Shown one piece after another: positions 7,701 to 12,969 of a stretch of 13,262 nucleotides of DNA. The stretch's first letter is position 1; every line of letters begins with the position of its first letter. The stretch spans positions 1 through 13,262 of the forward strand of contig CAIKBN010000028.1 of assembly GCA_903825675.1 (NCBI GenBank). Direction: 5' to 3'. The notes below the pieces were generated by a model that saw nothing but the letters and a program-made list of their open reading frames with translations, was not told where the DNA came from and searched no databases. The translations under genes were made by a program, and so were the position numbers. The stretch is from an uncultured archaeon (lineage in GTDB: Archaea; Aenigmatarchaeota; Aenigmatarchaeia; GW2011-AR5).

Positions 7701-8984
7701 CTACAACTTTACCTTTTCAACAGACTCTTTTCCATCAAGTATTGCTTTATCCATATTCAGGTATTCCCATTTGCCGAATCTTCCGATTGGTATAATGCCG
7801 ATCTCATTCAGAAACTCGTGTATAATCTTCACGTTCTTCCTGTAATTAAGATCATACACAACATAGGCATACATGGAGTTTGACATCTTCAAGACCCTTA
7901 CCTTGTCGCCCTTTCTGACAATATCAGTCTTTTCCAAATCCTCTAGGAGTTTTTCCTTCCTTTTTTCAAAATCTATTTTTTTATCCTTCGGGTAGGTGTT
8001 CTCAACTATTATGGAACTCTCGTTTTTAGGTGCCATGTCCGGCGAAAGGTTCGATGAAATAATTATTCTGTTGAAGACTATGTCTTTTTCAGGGTAATAA
8101 ATCCAGTGCTTGTCAGAAACCTTCGGCCTTTCTATAGCCAATGCAAGGCATATTATTGAATTATACACAAGCTTCCTTGCAGCCCTTTCAACCCTGCCTG
8201 GAACATCATCTATTATTTTTATGAGTTCAGGTAGCGGCAATGATGAAAAAATCCTTTCTGCTTTTAAAGAAGTTCTTTCTCCTTTTCTCTCATAAATAAC
8301 CCTGAGTTTATTCGCCTTTATCTCTTTTGCCTCTGAATCAAAAGAAATATTTAGTTTATTAGATAATGCATCAGCCAGAGCCTGTATGCCGCCTTTTTTT
8401 GGATAATGAAAATAGGCATTCCCGCCAAACTTCTTGCCTACAGGCTTTTCAGCACCCTTCTTCATGTCTTCTATCTTTGGCGCAGGAACCCTGTCAGCTA
8501 TCCAGTCAATGCTCATTTTCTTTAGGTCATATCTCCAGATCTTGGTGTTATATGGTACCATGTAATGCTTTGCAACGCCCTTGCCAAAGGTCTGGTTTAT
8601 CCATTCATGAAAGTTTTTGTAAGCCCTCTTTTTTCCAGTATCCCTTTCTTCAACGCCTCTTATGCATTCCTCTATTATATTTTTCGGAAGCCCGTATAGG
8701 TTAACCTCAAACGGATATTCCACATATATGTTGTTCATGAATATATATGATTTCCTTTCATGCCATAGCATATTCTTGCCAAGAAGCCTTGCATAAAGCT
8801 TTTTTACATATTCATCATTCGTGTAGAGAATATGCCCTCCGCCTATGTCAGTTGTATGGCCGTCGACAACAACGCTCCTGCACAAGCCGCCAACTGTCTT
8901 TTCCTTTTCTAGTAAAAGATATCTGCCTTTAAGATTATGCGCAGCGCTCATTCCTGACAAGCCAGCACCTAGAATTGTTATCAT
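7701..8984 (-). CDS. FAD-dependent oxidoreductase, amine oxidase / UDP-galactopyranose mutase-like
   Basis: This 427-aa flavoenzyme begins with the Rossmann dinucleotide motif GAGLSG (6-11). The ribose-binding Glu26 (LLLEKEKTVGGLC) and the DIGGGHI segment follow. KIWRYDLKKMSIDWIADRVP (148-167) resembles the 'kiW..d...ls..W...R.P' stretch of the UGM/protoporphyrinogen-oxidase-like group. The C-terminal FAD motif GRFGKWEYLNMDKAILDG is intact. Position among glycosyltransferases and an epimerase suggests it acts on a nucleotide sugar or glycan, perhaps ring contraction as in UDP-galactopyranose mutase; this is inference, and haem biosynthesis is less likely here. The ATG at 8984 is preferred over a TTG two codons upstream because AGGTG (8993-8997) is 8 nt from the ATG but only 2 nt from the TTG. 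An unusual inverted-repeat chain precedes it. Confidence 0.8.
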   Translation of the reverse strand: MITILGAGLSGMSAAHNLKGRYLLLEKEKTVGGLCRSVVVDGHTTDIGGGHILYTNDEYVKKLYARLLGKNMLWHERKSYIFMNNIYVEYPFEVNLYGLPKNIIEECIRGVEERDTGKKRAYKNFHEWINQTFGKGVAKHYMVPYNTKIWRYDLKKMSIDWIADRVPAPKIEDMKKGAEKPVGKKFGGNAYFHYPKKGGIQALADALSNKLNISFDSEAKEIKANKLRVIYERKGERTSLKAERIFSSLPLPELIKIIDDVPGRVERAARKLVYNSIICLALAIERPKVSDKHWIYYPEKDIVFNRIIISSNLSPDMAPKNESSIIVENTYPKDKKIDFEKRKEKLLEDLEKTDIVRKGDKVRVLKMSNSMYAYVVYDLNYRKNVKIIHEFLNEIGIIPIGRFGKWEYLNMDKAILDGKESVEKVKL

Positions 8985-9002
8985 TTTCAAAACACCTCAA
9001 CA

Positions 9003-9027
9003 AATTGACACACGCTCTGTGTCAATT
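9003..9027. repeat. Perfect 10-bp inverted repeat (first of three overlapping stems)
   Basis: AATTGACACA (9003-9012) pairs perfectly with TGTGTCAATT (9018-9027) around a 5-nt loop. It lies just upstream of the FAD enzyme's ribosome-binding site on the minus strand. Confidence 0.6.
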
Positions 9028-9041
9028 CATTTTTGAATTGA
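9022..9041. repeat. Perfect 8-bp inverted repeat (second stem, overlaps the first)
   Basis: TCAATTCA (9022-9029) pairs with TGAATTGA (9034-9041) around TTTT. It shares 6 nt with the right arm of the 9003-9027 stem, so both cannot form fully at once. Confidence 0.55.
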
Positions 9042-9069
9042 GATGCATTATTTCTAATCTGGCATCTCA
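9039..9069. repeat. Inverted repeat GAGATGC-N15-GCATCTC (third stem), second copy of the 1351 element
   Basis: Arms 9039-9046 and 9062-9069 are perfect 8-bp complements. The inner 7-bp arms and the 15-bp spacer length are identical to those at 1351-1379. On the minus strand it covers the stop codon of the epimerase gene and precedes the FAD enzyme. Confidence 0.55.
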
Positions 9070-10002
9070 TAGAAGACACCTTGTAGCAATTCTGACAGCA
9101 TCATCCGAGCTATGCCTTGGCTTCCATCCAAGCCTCTTTATTTTATCTATCGAAAGCTTGGTCTTGGGCACGTCGCCTCGCCATCCGCCGCTGCCGCCAG
9201 TGTACCTGAATTTCACGCTAGTTAGTTTCATCTCCTTTACAACTATTTCTGCTATTTCAGTTGCTGATGTCGCATCCCTGCTGCCAAGATTGAAAATATT
9301 TACAATAGCATCTGCTTTTTTTAGCGCAAAAAGCATGCCATCAATAGTATCATCCACCAGCATATAGGATTTCGTCTGCTTGCCATCGCCAAGTATCTCC
9401 ATTTCTTTAGAATTCTTCCTTAATTTTTCAATGAAATCAAGTATAATGCCATGTGTCTGATTCCTGCCAACTATGTTCGCAAGCCTGAAGATCCAGCTCT
9501 TCATTCCAAAAAGCTTGCAGAATGCAGATATGTAAGCCTCGCATGCAATCTTGCTTGCAGCATAAAGCGATTCAGGCAACAGTGGACCATAGTCCTCAGT
9601 GACCAAGCTGCCTGTTATGCCATAAATAGCCTGGGATGATGCAAAAACAATTCTCTTAGCCCTGTTCAGCCTCATGCACTGTAGCACATTGTTCGTACCT
9701 ATTATATTCTGCTCTAGATCCAGGTCAGTTCCAGTGCCTCTTCTCACATCCGAGCATGCTGCAAGATGAAACACCATGTCAATGCCCTTCATTGCCTTGT
9801 TGAGATCGCCTCTGTCAAGAATATCGCCTATCAAAAACCTGAAATTTTTTTTATGCATGTGTTCTTTTAGAAATTCGCGTCTTCCTGTACTAAGGTTGTC
9901 TATCACCGCAACCTTGTTCCCTTCTTTAAGCAGCCTGTCAACCAGATTCGAGCCTATAAAGCCTGCGCCGCCAGTAACAAGAATATTCATATAATCAGCC
10001 AT
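9067..10002 (-). CDS. NAD-dependent sugar-nucleotide epimerase/dehydratase (extended SDR, GalE-like)
   Basis: This is an extended short-chain dehydrogenase acting on UDP-sugars, most like a UDP-glucose 4-epimerase. Numbering from the internal Met (ATG at 9990), it has the NAD-binding GGAGFIG (7-13), Asp31 in VIDNLSTG, HLAACSDV (75-82), the catalytic Ser118/Ser119 region ASSQAIYG, and the YxxxK pair Tyr143/Lys147 (YAASK). Substrate-site segments FRLANIVG and the GDGKQTKSYMLVDD stretch follow. It is 311 aa from 10002 or 307 aa from 9990; the second start puts MNILVTGG at the front, as is usual, but neither has a clean Shine-Dalgarno. It lies 13 nt after the EamA-like genes and before the FAD enzyme, so it probably supplies a nucleotide sugar to this pathway. 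The exact sugar is not predictable. Confidence 0.85.
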   Translation of the reverse strand: MADYMNILVTGGAGFIGSNLVDRLLKEGNKVAVIDNLSTGRREFLKEHMHKKNFRFLIGDILDRGDLNKAMKGIDMVFHLAACSDVRRGTGTDLDLEQNIIGTNNVLQCMRLNRAKRIVFASSQAIYGITGSLVTEDYGPLLPESLYAASKIACEAYISAFCKLFGMKSWIFRLANIVGRNQTHGIILDFIEKLRKNSKEMEILGDGKQTKSYMLVDDTIDGMLFALKKADAIVNIFNLGSRDATSATEIAEIVVKEMKLTSVKFRYTGGSGGWRGDVPKTKLSIDKIKRLGWKPRHSSDDAVRIATRCLL

Positions 10003-10015
10003 ATTTTATTATTTA

Positions 10016-10390
10016 TTAGTATTTCTCATTATTTATAGTCAAGCCAAACACCCCAGCCAAAACCAAAAAAATTCCAAGCCATTTAACATAAGCAATAGTC
10101 TCATTAAGGAAAATAAAAGCCAGCACTATAGCCACAATTATAGAAACTCCTGTTATTATTGGCATAATTTTTGAGACATAGCCTTGCAGAGCAAACTGCA
10201 TCAGCAGAAAACCAGCAGCTGCGAGCAGCAATGCCATCCATGCAATCGGCGAAATTATAATTAATAATGAAACCTCAGACATTGCTAATTTTGCAAAAAG
10301 GGCAGCAATGCCAAGCAAAAAACCCGCAGCTATCGCTACTATAATATTGTTAGAAAAACCCCTGCGATTATCATTACCACGCATAGCCAT
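10016..10390 (-). CDS. EamA/DMT-like four-helix membrane protein, second half-transporter
   Basis: This 124-aa protein has a hydrophilic, positively charged N-terminus (MAMRGNDNRRGF). Hydrophobic segments follow at about 15-37, 43-70 (long, possibly one kinked helix), 75-96 and 102-119, then a short NNEKY tail. The pattern ETIAYVKWLGIFLVLAGVFG resembles the end of EamA repeats and the end of its upstream partner (KVKEWLCVVMIIAGVF), so the two are homologous halves. Its start overlaps the upstream gene by 52 nt in the -1 frame; GGTGAAGG just before ATG may serve as ribosome-binding site. Charge placement suggests N-in/C-in, opposite to its partner. It could act with that partner as an exporter or flippase of a small metabolite or lipid-linked sugar. 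A single frameshifted gene is the alternative. Confidence 0.65.
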   Translation of the reverse strand: MAMRGNDNRRGFSNNIIVAIAAGFLLGIAALFAKLAMSEVSLLIIISPIAWMALLLAAAGFLLMQFALQGYVSKIMPIITGVSIIVAIVLAFIFLNETIAYVKWLGIFLVLAGVFGLTINNEKY

Positions 10391-10692
10391 TCCTTCACCT
10401 TCATTCTTTCTTTAAAGAACATAAAACCGGCAAGAACAGAAATCACTAGAGTCAGTGATAAAAAAACCTGCACCGTGGATAGTGGCGCATATATCATAGC
10501 AGTCAAGTAAGCCAGAATGCCTATACCGCCAACACCAAGCGATGCATACCATCTGGCATTCTTAAGCAACCGCCTAAAAGAAAACCTCTTCTTTGCAGTT
10601 ATCTTAGCTACAGCATGCTTCTGCATTGCCGCAGATATGCCATAGCAGACAGCGGCAACAAGCGACAGTATTATGCCGAGCATATCAGACAT
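10339..10692 (-). CDS. EamA/DMT-like four-helix membrane protein, first half-transporter
   Basis: This 117-aa membrane protein has hydrophobic segments at about 4-24, 47-70, 74-92 and 101-117. The loop after the first helix is strongly basic (KHAVAKITAKKRFSFRRLLK), and FFKERMKVKEW between helices 3 and 4 is also basic, so by the positive-inside rule both loops face the cytoplasm and the termini face out. EamA/DMT transporters usually carry two such repeats in one chain of about 300 aa; here only one is present and the second follows as an overlapping gene. The start at 10692 fits a leaderless message from the TATA-like box at 10715-10723; Met4 is an alternative. It is the first gene of the leftward glycan cluster. 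The substrate is unknown. Confidence 0.65.
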   Translation of the reverse strand: MSDMLGIILSLVAAVCYGISAAMQKHAVAKITAKKRFSFRRLLKNARWYASLGVGGIGILAYLTAMIYAPLSTVQVFLSLTLVISVLAGFMFFKERMKVKEWLCVVMIIAGVFLTIL

Positions 10693-10714
10693 AGTATATT
10701 ATTTGCAGAATATC

Positions 10715-10723
10715 AAATATAAA
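10715..10723 (-). promoter_or_regulatory. TATA-like box, promoter of the glycan cluster
   Basis: TTTATATTT on the minus strand is centred 27 bp upstream of the ATG at 10692, the distance expected for a leaderless archaeal transcript. No Shine-Dalgarno is seen before that ATG. Confidence 0.5.
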
Positions 10724-10746
10724 ACAATAAAATAGAAAATAGTACT

Positions 10747-11847
10747 TTATTTCTTTGCAGCCACTGATGCTTTATTTGATAAAATTTCTTCTAATTGGCT
10801 GTTTACAGTTTCGCCAACGATCACATCAGTAATGCTCTTGATAGGGCGAAATGCATTATCTAAGTCAGCTGTGTGTCTGTATGCACCATTCCAATATTGT
10901 CTTTCTAATTCAGTAACTCCTTTAACTGACTCTTTCATTTCTTCTAATTTTGCACCAAAATATGCAACTTTACCTTCTATTATTCCTTTTCGAGCTAAAT
11001 TATCCAAGTCTTTAACATGTCCTGATATTGCTATTTTTCTCTCTCTTTCATACTCCTTTTCTATTTTGTTACCAAATTTAAGACCTTTCTTGGCAGTTGT
11101 TCTAGTTATAGCCCTTAGGCTTCCTTTAACAGGCGTACCAGAACCTTTTACATATCTGAGTATACTGTTTACAGAATTATCATATGTTTTTTCATGGGCT
11201 ATGTTATCTTGTGAAAGCCTGTCACCAAGTTTGATAAGCTCAGGTTCCATTCTTGCTGGAATGTATTTATGTCTAGCATCAAATGTTCTGCCAAGAGCTG
11301 TTTGTGTGCGTTTTGCAGAATCTCTGCATTTTTCAAAATTATTATCTATAGCTGAATTTGTATCTTTTTGTCTTTTGCCTATGGTAATTCTAGCCAGATT
11401 ATCTCTCTTGTATAATTCGTTCTGAAGTTCAGATGACAGCTTATAGGATGAGTTATGGACAGCCTCTGTGCTCTTACGATCTTTTATCCATGCCTCATAT
11501 CTTCTAGGAGCAGGAAGAATACCATAAAATACACCGAATCTATTTCTATAAGTTGTTTCTGCTGCAGCATCAACAAAATTACCAACCTTTGTTTTTGCAT
11601 CAATATAAACAGTATTACCAGCCTTCTTGATAGCAGGCCAGCCGAAATGTTTGATTTCTGAGCTCTCTTCATCAACTGCAATTCTTCCCTTGTCACGAAC
11701 CTCAGTTAAAACCCCGCTACCTGCTGCTTCACTAGCTCGCTCGACATGATAAAATAAACTAGTACCAGCATTTACTCCAGCCTTAAGACCTTTGTATAAA
11801 AAATTGAGTGGAGTTCCAACATACTTAATTGCATCCTTAGTTGCCAT
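10747..11847 (-). CDS. Unknown basic protein, 366 aa
   Basis: I do not recognise this protein. It is 366 aa, soluble, rich in Lys/Arg, largely helical with many short amphipathic stretches, and has a single Cys (KCRDSAKR). There is no signal peptide or clear membrane helix. The N-terminus (about 1-50) is Gly/Ala-rich and weakly amphipathic (LNFLYKGLKAGVNAGTSLF), so a peripheral membrane contact is possible. An aromatic stretch RFGVFYGILPAPRRYEAW lies near residues 103-120, and the C-terminus is lysine-rich. The start is firm: a full GGTGAT site (11853-11858) is 5 nt upstream of ATG, with a second GGTGAT 10 bp further up. It is divergent from another unknown gene across a region with a palindrome and an inverted repeat, so the two may be coregulated. 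Confidence 0.7.
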   Translation of the reverse strand: MATKDAIKYVGTPLNFLYKGLKAGVNAGTSLFYHVERASEAAGSGVLTEVRDKGRIAVDEESSEIKHFGWPAIKKAGNTVYIDAKTKVGNFVDAAAETTYRNRFGVFYGILPAPRRYEAWIKDRKSTEAVHNSSYKLSSELQNELYKRDNLARITIGKRQKDTNSAIDNNFEKCRDSAKRTQTALGRTFDARHKYIPARMEPELIKLGDRLSQDNIAHEKTYDNSVNSILRYVKGSGTPVKGSLRAITRTTAKKGLKFGNKIEKEYERERKIAISGHVKDLDNLARKGIIEGKVAYFGAKLEEMKESVKGVTELERQYWNGAYRHTADLDNAFRPIKSITDVIVGETVNSQLEEILSNKASVAAKK

Positions 11848-11852
11848 TTTTT

Positions 11853-11868
11853 ATCACCATCAATCACC
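11853..11868 (-). promoter_or_regulatory. Doubled GGTGAT ribosome-binding site
   Basis: Two GGTGAT copies (11853-11858 and 11863-11868, minus strand) are spaced 10 bp apart. The nearer lies 5 nt from the ATG at 11847 and fixes that start. Confidence 0.6.
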
Positions 11869-11885
11869 ACTTTATAGTAACAATA

Positions 11886-11899
11886 AAGTATTAATACTT
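11886..11899. repeat. 14-bp perfect palindrome in divergent promoter region
   Basis: AAGTATTAATACTT is its own reverse complement. It contains a TATTAATA core about 20 bp upstream of the doubled GGTGAT on the minus strand, so it may serve as the TATA element, as a dimeric regulator site, or as both. Confidence 0.5.
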
Positions 11900-11901
11900 A
11901 A

Positions 11902-11946
11902 TGGTTTGGAAAATTTTTCCGCATACTTGCAATTTTTTCCAAACCA
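11902..11946. repeat. 12-bp inverted repeat upstream of the 166-aa gene
   Basis: TGGTTTGGAAAA (11902-11913) pairs perfectly with TTTTCCAAACCA (11935-11946), with 21 bp between them (two helical turns). It ends 5 bp before the TATA-like box of the rightward gene, a position suited to an operator. Confidence 0.5.
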
Positions 11947-11951
11947 ATTCC

Positions 11952-11959
11952 TTAAATAG
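11952..11959 (+). promoter_or_regulatory. TATA-like box for the 166-aa gene
   Basis: TTAAATAG is centred about 26 bp before the ATG at 11981. This predicts transcription starting at or near that ATG and argues against the upstream in-frame ATG at 11963. Confidence 0.45.
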
Positions 11960-11980
11960 ATTATGTTAATAGGTGGTTCT

Positions 11981-12481
11981 ATGAACACAGTAAAAGAATT
12001 AACACAGGCAGAAGAAATGGAAAAACTAATTGGAATGCTGGAAGATTCTAAGCATTGTATTGCTTCTATGAATGCATTGAGTTTAGAAGACCCTGATCTT
12101 GCTGAAAAATATGATATACATATAAAAAATGCCGTCAAAGCCATTAAAGAAGCTGAAATATACGAAAAAGGTCTTGGGAAAAACGGATACGCCTTCCCAG
12201 ATGCCTTGTACAATACCTTCTTGCTTTGTATTTTACCTGCTGGGATCAACAAGACATCAGAATATGCATTATCTTGTTTAAATGGAGACCGTAGATGCAT
12301 AGAAGATGCAGAAAAGAGCCTGAAGACAGCCAGATATTTAAGCAATATTGCAAATGGAAAAAATGTTGTTCTGCCAGAATCTACCCAGCAAATACTCAAA
12401 AAAGCTGAAACTTATTTTAAAGATGCCAGTGATGCTGATATGCAAATTAGAGCTTCTATGATATGCTCAGATAAATTTTAG
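11981..12481 (+). CDS. Unknown helical protein, 166 aa
   Basis: I do not recognise this protein. It is 166 aa, acidic in its first half and predicted to be almost entirely helical (EEMEKLIGMLEDSKHCIASM, then HIKNAVKAIKEAEIYEKGLG). It has five Cys, and a moderately hydrophobic stretch ALYNTFLLCILPAG near residues 75-88 that is too short and interrupted to be a sure membrane helix. The repeated short helices suggest a TPR-like or helical-bundle fold; this is a guess. The ATG at 11981 is preferred to an in-frame ATG 18 nt upstream because AGGTGG (11971-11976) precedes it and the TATA-like box is spaced for it. The TAG stop ends at 12481, directly abutting the 3' end of the tRNA gene on the other strand. 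Its divergent neighbour is the 366-aa unknown gene. Confidence 0.65.
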   Translation: MNTVKELTQAEEMEKLIGMLEDSKHCIASMNALSLEDPDLAEKYDIHIKNAVKAIKEAEIYEKGLGKNGYAFPDALYNTFLLCILPAGINKTSEYALSCLNGDRRCIEDAEKSLKTARYLSNIANGKNVVLPESTQQILKKAETYFKDASDADMQIRASMICSDKF

Positions 12482-12495
12482 CGCCCCCATCGGGA

Positions 12496-12561
12496 ATTTC
12501 GTTACCCTTTCTATAAAGTTTCTTTTCCGGATGCGCTTTTCTTTTTGAAAGAAAAGGGCAT
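12496..12561 (-). other. tRNA intron 2, in the T-loop (59/60), 66 nt
   Basis: The intron lies between T59 and T60. Exon bases TTCG (54-57) pair with CGAA (12498-12501). The bulges are A58-T59/first intron base and AT/T60. Beyond them the intron ends pair over 8 bp (12553-12560 with 12503-12510), with one extra A. Inside is a perfect 9-bp hairpin (12536-12544 with 12548-12556). Confidence 0.8.
12523..12540. repeat. 18-nt box shared by the two tRNA introns, copy in intron 2
   Basis: The plus-strand sequence TTTTCCGGATGCGCTTTT matches 12591-12608 in intron 1 at 16 of 18 positions. It suggests the two introns are related. Confidence 0.5.
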
Positions 12562-12582
12562 ATCGAACCCGAACTAAAAGGT

Positions 12583-12666
12583 GTTTGCAATTTTCCGCAG
12601 GCGCTTTTTCTGGAAGCGCGTGCGCTCCTTTTTCGCCCGAGCCTTTTTCTTGAAAAAAGGCTCGAA
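12583..12666 (-). other. tRNA intron 1, canonical 37/38 site, 84 nt
   Basis: The intron lies between G37 and A38. Exon bases TTGC (32-35) pair with GCAA (12585-12588), leaving bulges G36-G37/first intron base and AC/A38. The outer helix next to the bulge is not clean, so the motif is relaxed. The intron contains a perfect 11-bp hairpin (12638-12648 with 12654-12664) and a 6-bp GCGCTT/AAGCGC stem (12601-12619). Confidence 0.75.
12591..12608. repeat. 18-nt box shared by the two tRNA introns, copy in intron 1
   Basis: TTTTCCGCAGGCGCTTTT differs from the intron 2 copy at 12523-12540 at only two positions. Confidence 0.5.
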
Positions 12667-12720
12667 CCGCAACCTTTCGTCCTATCCGTTAGACTATAGG
12701 GGCACTGTATATGGAATAGC

Positions 12721-12728
12721 TTTTTAAG
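12721..12728 (-). promoter_or_regulatory. TATA-like box for the tRNA gene
   Basis: CTTAAAAA on the minus strand is about 20-25 bp upstream of the tRNA 5' end at 12703. The gap 12704-12810 otherwise holds only the divergent promoter of the Zn-ribbon gene. Confidence 0.35.
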
Positions 12729-12757
12729 ATTAAAAGATTAGCATATTAGAGATTAGT

Positions 12758-12767
12758 AAATATAATA
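12758..12767 (+). promoter_or_regulatory. TATA-like box for the Zn-ribbon gene
   Basis: AAATATAATA lies 44-53 bp before the ATG at 12811. A start site about 26 bp downstream would leave a leader of about 20 nt containing the GAGGTG site at 12799-12804. Confidence 0.45.
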
Positions 12768-12810
12768 TGGGATACGACACCGAATAAAGCGAAGCGATGA
12801 GGTGGGGTAT

Positions 12811-12969
12811 ATGAAATGTACATCATGTCATGAAAATCTGTTGTCCGAAGACAACTTCACAAAATTCAAATGTCCTTCGTGCTTAAAAGTAGAGCTAGTC
12901 CGCTGCGAGTCCTGTAGAAAAAAGAGCAATATCTACGTCTGCCCTAAGTGCGGTTTTGAGGGCCCGTAA
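12811..12969 (+). CDS. Small Zn-ribbon protein, COG2888-like (predicted RNA-binding, translation-linked)
   Basis: This 52-aa protein is built from four CxxC pairs: C3/C6, C21/C24, C32/C35 and C44/C47, enough for two zinc sites. The stretch VRCESCRKKSNIYVCPKCGF ending in EGP matches the end of the archaeal COG2888 family (HVO_2753-type), predicted to be an RNA-binding Zn-ribbon with a role in translation. The start has GAGGTG (12799-12804) 6 nt upstream and a TATA-like box before it. In many archaea this gene precedes elongation factor 1-beta; here it does not, because the next gene reads in the opposite direction and overlaps its last 37 nt. It is divergent from the tRNA gene. The family call is confident, its cellular role less so. 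Confidence 0.88.
   Translation: MKCTSCHENLLSEDNFTKFKCPSCLKVELVRCESCRKKSNIYVCPKCGFEGP

Larger units (their letters stand above)
12482..12703 (-). tRNA. tRNA-Arg(GCG) with two introns (37/38 and 59/60)
   Basis: Exons 12703-12667, 12582-12562 and 12495-12482 join into a 72-nt tRNA. The acceptor stem pairs GCCCCTA with TGGGGGC (one T-G pair). The D-stem pairs GTCT with GGAC around AACGGATA, the anticodon stem AAAGG with CCTTT, and the T-stem TCGGG with CCCGA around TTCGATT. The anticodon loop TTGCGGA gives anticodon GCG (Arg, CGC codons). A20 and C35, the usual arginine identity bases, are present; the discriminator is G73 and CCA is not encoded. At both splice sites the 4-bp central helix and the 3-nt bulge before the 3' exon of an archaeal bulge-helix-bulge fit (TTGC with GCAA; TTCG with CGAA). 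The variable loop is 4 nt. Without removing both introns neither the anticodon stem nor the T-stem closes, so a gene with two introns is the simplest reading. Confidence 0.87.

Noticed and set aside
10339..10390. Programmed -1 frameshift joining the two EamA-like genes
   Set aside because: No standard slippery heptamer is in the right frame; overlapping separate genes or a sequencing error explain it as well.
11963..11980. An upstream in-frame ATG for the 166-aa gene
   Set aside because: The AGGTGG site and the TATA-like box spacing both point to the ATG at 11981.
12556..12572. A T-arm read without an intron (GGG-TTCGATATG-CCC)
   Set aside because: It gives a 9-nt loop and breaks the invariant G53-C61 pair, and no acceptor strand follows. 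The split T-arm gives five perfect pairs and a proper acceptor stem.
12638..12664. A strong 11-bp hairpin flanked by T runs that looks like an intrinsic terminator
   Set aside because: It lies inside intron 1 of the tRNA gene, and archaeal termination does not depend on such hairpins; it is better read as intron structure.
12583..12670. Other splice points giving anticodon GCA (Cys) or GAA (Phe)
   Set aside because: Moving the cut within the shared bases gives these anticodons, but then the 4-bp helix and 3-nt bulges no longer fit. The 37/38 cut fits and also agrees with A20 and C35 of tRNA-Arg.
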